Assembly: GCA_964019135.1 (NCBI GenBank)
Contig: OZ025256.1
Span: 35,064,035 to 35,128,034, forward strand
Direction of reading: 5' to 3'
Source of the DNA: Arenicola marina
Taxonomy: Eukaryota; Annelida; Polychaeta; Arenicolidae
DNA: 64,000 nt
The notes beneath the pieces are model-generated. The model ran no database searches and was not told the DNA's origin. It saw nothing but the letters and a program-made list of their open reading frames with translations. Shown here piece by piece: positions 62,601 through 64,000 of the stretch. Numbering within the stretch: the stretch's first letter is position 1; every line of letters begins with the position of its first letter. Position numbers and translations under genes: made by a program.

Positions 62601-63523
62601 ATGTAGATGAACTTATTCTCTCTTCCTCCCACAGACTGAGGCTGAAGAGGAGGCCATCAACATGTATGTATGTAGAGGAACTTATTCTCTCTTCCTCCCA
62701 CAGACTGAGGCTAAAGAGGAGGCCATCAACATGTATGTATGTAGAGGAACTTATTCTCTCTTCCTCCCACAGACTGAGGCTGAAGAGGAGGCCATCAACA
62801 TGTATGTATGTAGAGGAACTTATTCTCTCTTCCTCCCACAGACTGAGGCTAAAGAGGAGGCCATCAACATGTATGTATGTAGAGGAACTTATTCTCTCTT
62901 CCTCCCACAGACTGAGGCTGAAGAGGAGGCCATCAACATGTATGTATGTAGAGGAACTTATTCTCTCTTCCTCCCACAGACTGAGGCTGAAGAGGAGGCC
63001 ATCAACATGTATGTATGTAGAGGAACTTATTCTCTCTTCCTCCCACAGACTGAGGCTAAAGAGGAGGCCATCAACATGTATGTATGTAGAGGAACTTATT
63101 CTCTCTTCCTCCCACAGACTGAGGCTGAAGAGGAGGCCATCAACATGTATGTATGTAGAGGAACTTATTCTCTCTTCCTCCCACAGACTGAGGCTGAAGA
63201 GGAGGCCATCAACATGTATGTATGTAGAGGAACTTATTCTCTCTTCCTCCCACAGACTGAGGCTAAAGAGGAGGCCATCAACATGTATGTATGTAGAGGA
63301 ACTTATTCTCTCTTCCTCCCACAGACTGAGGCTGAAGAGGAGGCCATCAACATGTATGTATGTAGAGGAACTTATTCTCTCTTCCTCCCACAGACTGAGG
63401 CTGAAGAGGAGGCCATCAACAAGAAGCGCTCTAAGAAGACGCAGAAGAAGTACGATGAGCGCAGGAAGAAGGCCAAGGTTGAAAACGCTCTCGAGGACCA
63501 GTTCATGTCCGGCCGCCTCATGG
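53640..63523 (+). CDS. RPS8: Small-subunit ribosomal protein eS8, exons 1-4 (3' end outside window)
   Basis: Exons: 53640-53643 (ATGG only, after a 5'UTR from about 53611), 57802-58008, 59571-59746, 63394-63523. Phases join to [20 protein letters not shown] and on. Exon 2 contains [12 protein letters not shown] and [19 protein letters not shown]. Exon 3 has [20 protein letters not shown] and ends [13 protein letters not shown]. Exon 4 reads [20 protein letters not shown] and ends GRLM plus one base of the next codon. These follow eS8 closely (human: 208 aa); 172 residues are present, and about 36 should lie past the right edge. It binds 18S rRNA in the 40S body. Intron 1 (4.2 kb) holds a TIR element, intron 2 a small TIR element, and intron 3 seven snoRNA-like units. 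Exon 4 is preceded by a 14-copy array of its own acceptor. Confidence 0.95.
53968..54240 (+). repeat. Left TIR of the intron 1 element
   Basis: Inverted copy of 55816-56086. Distinct inner landmarks are CAACTCGTCGCCAATTTTGT and GCCGCTTGCCGCCATGTTGA. Confidence 0.9.
55417..55640 (+). mobile_element. tRNA-like SINE inside the TIR element
   Basis: A head reading CCATAGCTCAGTTGATAGCG resembles a tRNA A box. The B-box region, GGTTTGACAATGC, is degraded. The end CTTCGCAAAGAGTACAGGGT is shared with SINE copy A1 at 13833, indicating a common body. Confidence 0.55.
55816..56086 (-). repeat. Right TIR of the intron 1 element
   Basis: Inverted copy of 53968-54240, lacking three bases (CAG) in the TTACAGTC tract near the tip. 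Confidence 0.9.
57130..57255 (-). repeat. Partial copy of the SNX17-intron long-inverted-repeat element
   Basis: It shares GGTTCCAGCCTG, AGGAATAGG, CCATTTGGAAATTC and GATGCACAC with the arms at 26219-26345 and 27945-28033. A further similar piece, TATCTGTGTTTGCAAGA, is at 57736. Only one arm is visible. Confidence 0.55.
58066..58646. mobile_element. TIR element with TA duplication in RPS8 intron 2
   Basis: Starts CTGTAAACTGCCTTTTTGAA after TA (58064-58065) and ends with its inverse before TA (58647-58648); total 581 bp. The minus strand encodes only fragments (NYSGVNC), similar to the piece near 22510. TA duplications suit the mariner/pogo superfamily. A G-tract lies at 58525-58538. Confidence 0.8.
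58649..59570 (+). other. Rest of RPS8 intron 2
   Basis: I searched for box C/D pairs here and found none that form a terminal stem. Nothing else recognised. Confidence 0.4.
59823..59897 (+). ncRNA. Box C/D snoRNA, SNORD32/51-like, copy 1
   Basis: Terminal stem GAGTGT/ACACTC, box C TGATGA at 59829-59834, D' CTGA at 59859-59862, C'-like TGAAGA, and box D CTGA just before the stem. The guide before D' is TTACCATCTTTCGT, which pairs with the 28S segment CGAAAGATGGT. The same guide sits in vertebrate SNORD32A/SNORD51 (human 28S A1511, recalled numbering). It lies in RPS8 intron 3. The second guide is not conserved between the three copies. Confidence 0.85.
60474..60540 (+). ncRNA. Box C/D snoRNA, SNORD43-like, copy 1
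   Basis: Box C TGATGA at 60481-60486, D' CTGA at 60504-60507, a C'-like TGTTGAAG and box D CTGA at 60530-60533. The guide CTAGTGACGGGCGGA before D' pairs with the 18S segment CCGCCCGUCGCUA, with one G-U pair. By the D+5 rule the target is the C of ACCGC, recalled as human 18S C1703, the SNORD43 site. The terminal stem is weak. Confidence 0.8.
60655..60731 (+). ncRNA. Box C/D snoRNA, SNORD32/51-like, copy 2
   Basis: Stem GAGTGT/ACACTC, box C at 60661-60666, D' at 60691-60694, box D at 60721-60724. It has the same CTCTTTACCATCTTTCGT guide as copy 1, 832 bases upstream. The guide before D differs. Confidence 0.85.
61240..61314 (+). ncRNA. Box C/D snoRNA, SNORD32/51-like, copy 3
   Basis: Stem GAGTGT/ACGCTC, D' at 61275-61278, box D at 61304-61307, guide ATACCATCTTTCGT intact. 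Box C is ATGATGT, one base from consensus, so this copy may be less efficient. Confidence 0.75.
61722..61790 (+). pseudogene. Decayed SNORD43-like copy
   Basis: It aligns with the other SNORD43-like units (CTGACGGGTGGACT, GTTGAAAGTCACTGCT) but box C reads GGATGAAA, D' reads CTAA and D reads TTGA. All three boxes are damaged. Confidence 0.7.
62030..62099 (+). ncRNA. Box C/D snoRNA, SNORD43-like, copy 3
   Basis: Box C TGATGA at 62038-62043, D' at 62061-62064, D at 62089-62092, guide CTAGTGACGGGCGGA. It is the first half of a 144-bp tandem duplication. Confidence 0.8.
62174..62243 (+). ncRNA. Box C/D snoRNA, SNORD43-like, copy 4
   Basis: Nearly identical to copy 3, 144 bases downstream: box C at 62182-62187, D' at 62204-62207, D at 62233-62236. 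Confidence 0.8.
62455..63420 (+). repeat. 69-bp x 14 array duplicating RPS8 3' splice site and exon start
   Basis: Each unit has ATGTATGTATGTAG, a pyrimidine tract, CCTCCCACAG, then ACTGAGGCTGAAGAGG and GGCCATCAAC, the first 27 bases of RPS8 exon 4. Acceptors recur every 69 bases from 62496 to 63393. Units alternate GCTGAA and GCTAAA in the order E K E K E K E E K E E K E E, so the last eight follow a three-unit (207-bp) pattern. Units 1-3 read GATGAAC in place of GAGGAAC; this puts TGA stops in frame at 62539-62541 and 62608-62610. From acceptor 3 onwards the frame is open into the true exon. Confidence 0.95.
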
Positions 63524-64000
63524 GTACGATATGTTATAGTCACGCTGCCGTCTATTAGTCGTTCTCAGGGTTCCCACAGGTCAGGCCAAACTGGCAAAAT
63601 GATAGACAAAAATTCCCTGGAGTGAAAAGTCATCGAATTTCATTTTCGAGAAGAAATCGGGGAATTTCAGAGGCCTAGATCACATTTTGGTAACTGTTAA
63701 ATCCCAGTTATTACTAATATCTAGAAGGGGGGGGTATGAATTCCCAGTCTTATATGGTTATTAATGTCATTATATAATTACTTCTTGATGATTCACAAGA
63801 AATAAACTTATGCCAGAAGTTCTGAACCTGGAGATCGTTTCACTAAGACTTACTTTTACATGCTAATTTAACGACAGATAATAAGTTTTCCGAGCAACAG
63901 AAGTAAGCGTTATACGGCGATAATTGGGGTCCAGCCGTCTTCGTCCTATTATGTTCCAACAAGATTATTTAATAACCTGTATGCCATAGATTTATGATAA
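63524..64000 (+). other. Start of RPS8 intron 4, to window edge
   Basis: The donor GTACGA follows 63523. No exon matching the remaining eS8 C-terminus is visible before the edge, and no snoRNA was found here. A G-tract lies at 63726-63733. Confidence 0.5.

Noticed and set aside
62380..63543. 387-388 residue frames on both strands over the 69-bp array
   Set aside because: They arise because the 69-bp period is a multiple of three. Only the frame that joins exon 4 of RPS8 has a gene context.

Overview
This is a stretch of animal nuclear DNA. Its genes are split by GT-AG introns, and it holds metazoan genes, intronic box C/D snoRNAs, tRNA-headed SINEs, many terminal-inverted-repeat (TIR) DNA transposons and several large minisatellites. 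The mix (an RPS8 gene with a 5'TOP start and a TCTCGCGAGA promoter element, SNX17, a KLHDC9-like kelch gene, AK2, and very rich DNA-transposon content) suggests an invertebrate deuterostome, perhaps a lancelet (Branchiostoma). The organism is inferred and not proved by anything in the window.

Layout. 1-8.2 kb: intergenic, with a MULE transposase fragment, foldback repeats and a decayed Tigger/pogo element. 8.23-10.43 kb: a MULE DNA transposon with long TIRs, a target-site duplication and a DDE transposase exon. 10.4-13.9 kb: repeats and a tRNA-like SINE. 13.99-15.0 kb (+): an uninterrupted KLHDC9-like kelch gene. 17.2-28.4 kb (-): a complete 16-exon SNX17 gene (479 aa by my splice reconstruction), with introns full of foldback elements. 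28.4-38.1 kb: intergenic, with a 2.4 kb minisatellite, a 48-bp minisatellite, G-rich DNA and a Tigger-derived element. 38.13-42.23 kb (+): a complete 5-exon AK2 gene (242 aa), followed by a 5.8 kb 29-bp minisatellite. 49.2-53.6 kb: SINEs and foldback elements. 53.6 kb to the right edge (+): RPS8, exons 1-4, with the final exon(s) outside the window.

RPS8 holds the most unusual structure. Intron 1 carries a 2.1 kb TIR element. Intron 3 carries seven snoRNA-like units, three with a SNORD32/51-type guide and four with a SNORD43-type guide (one decayed). Exon 4 is preceded by a 14-copy, 69-bp tandem array that repeats the 3' splice site together with the first 27 coding bases. Twelve of the 14 acceptors remain in frame with the real exon.

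The genes form no operon or pathway cluster. They are housekeeping genes: endosomal recycling (SNX17), intermembrane-space adenylate metabolism (AK2), and ribosome assembly (RPS8 plus rRNA-modifying snoRNAs). They are separated by mobile and satellite DNA.
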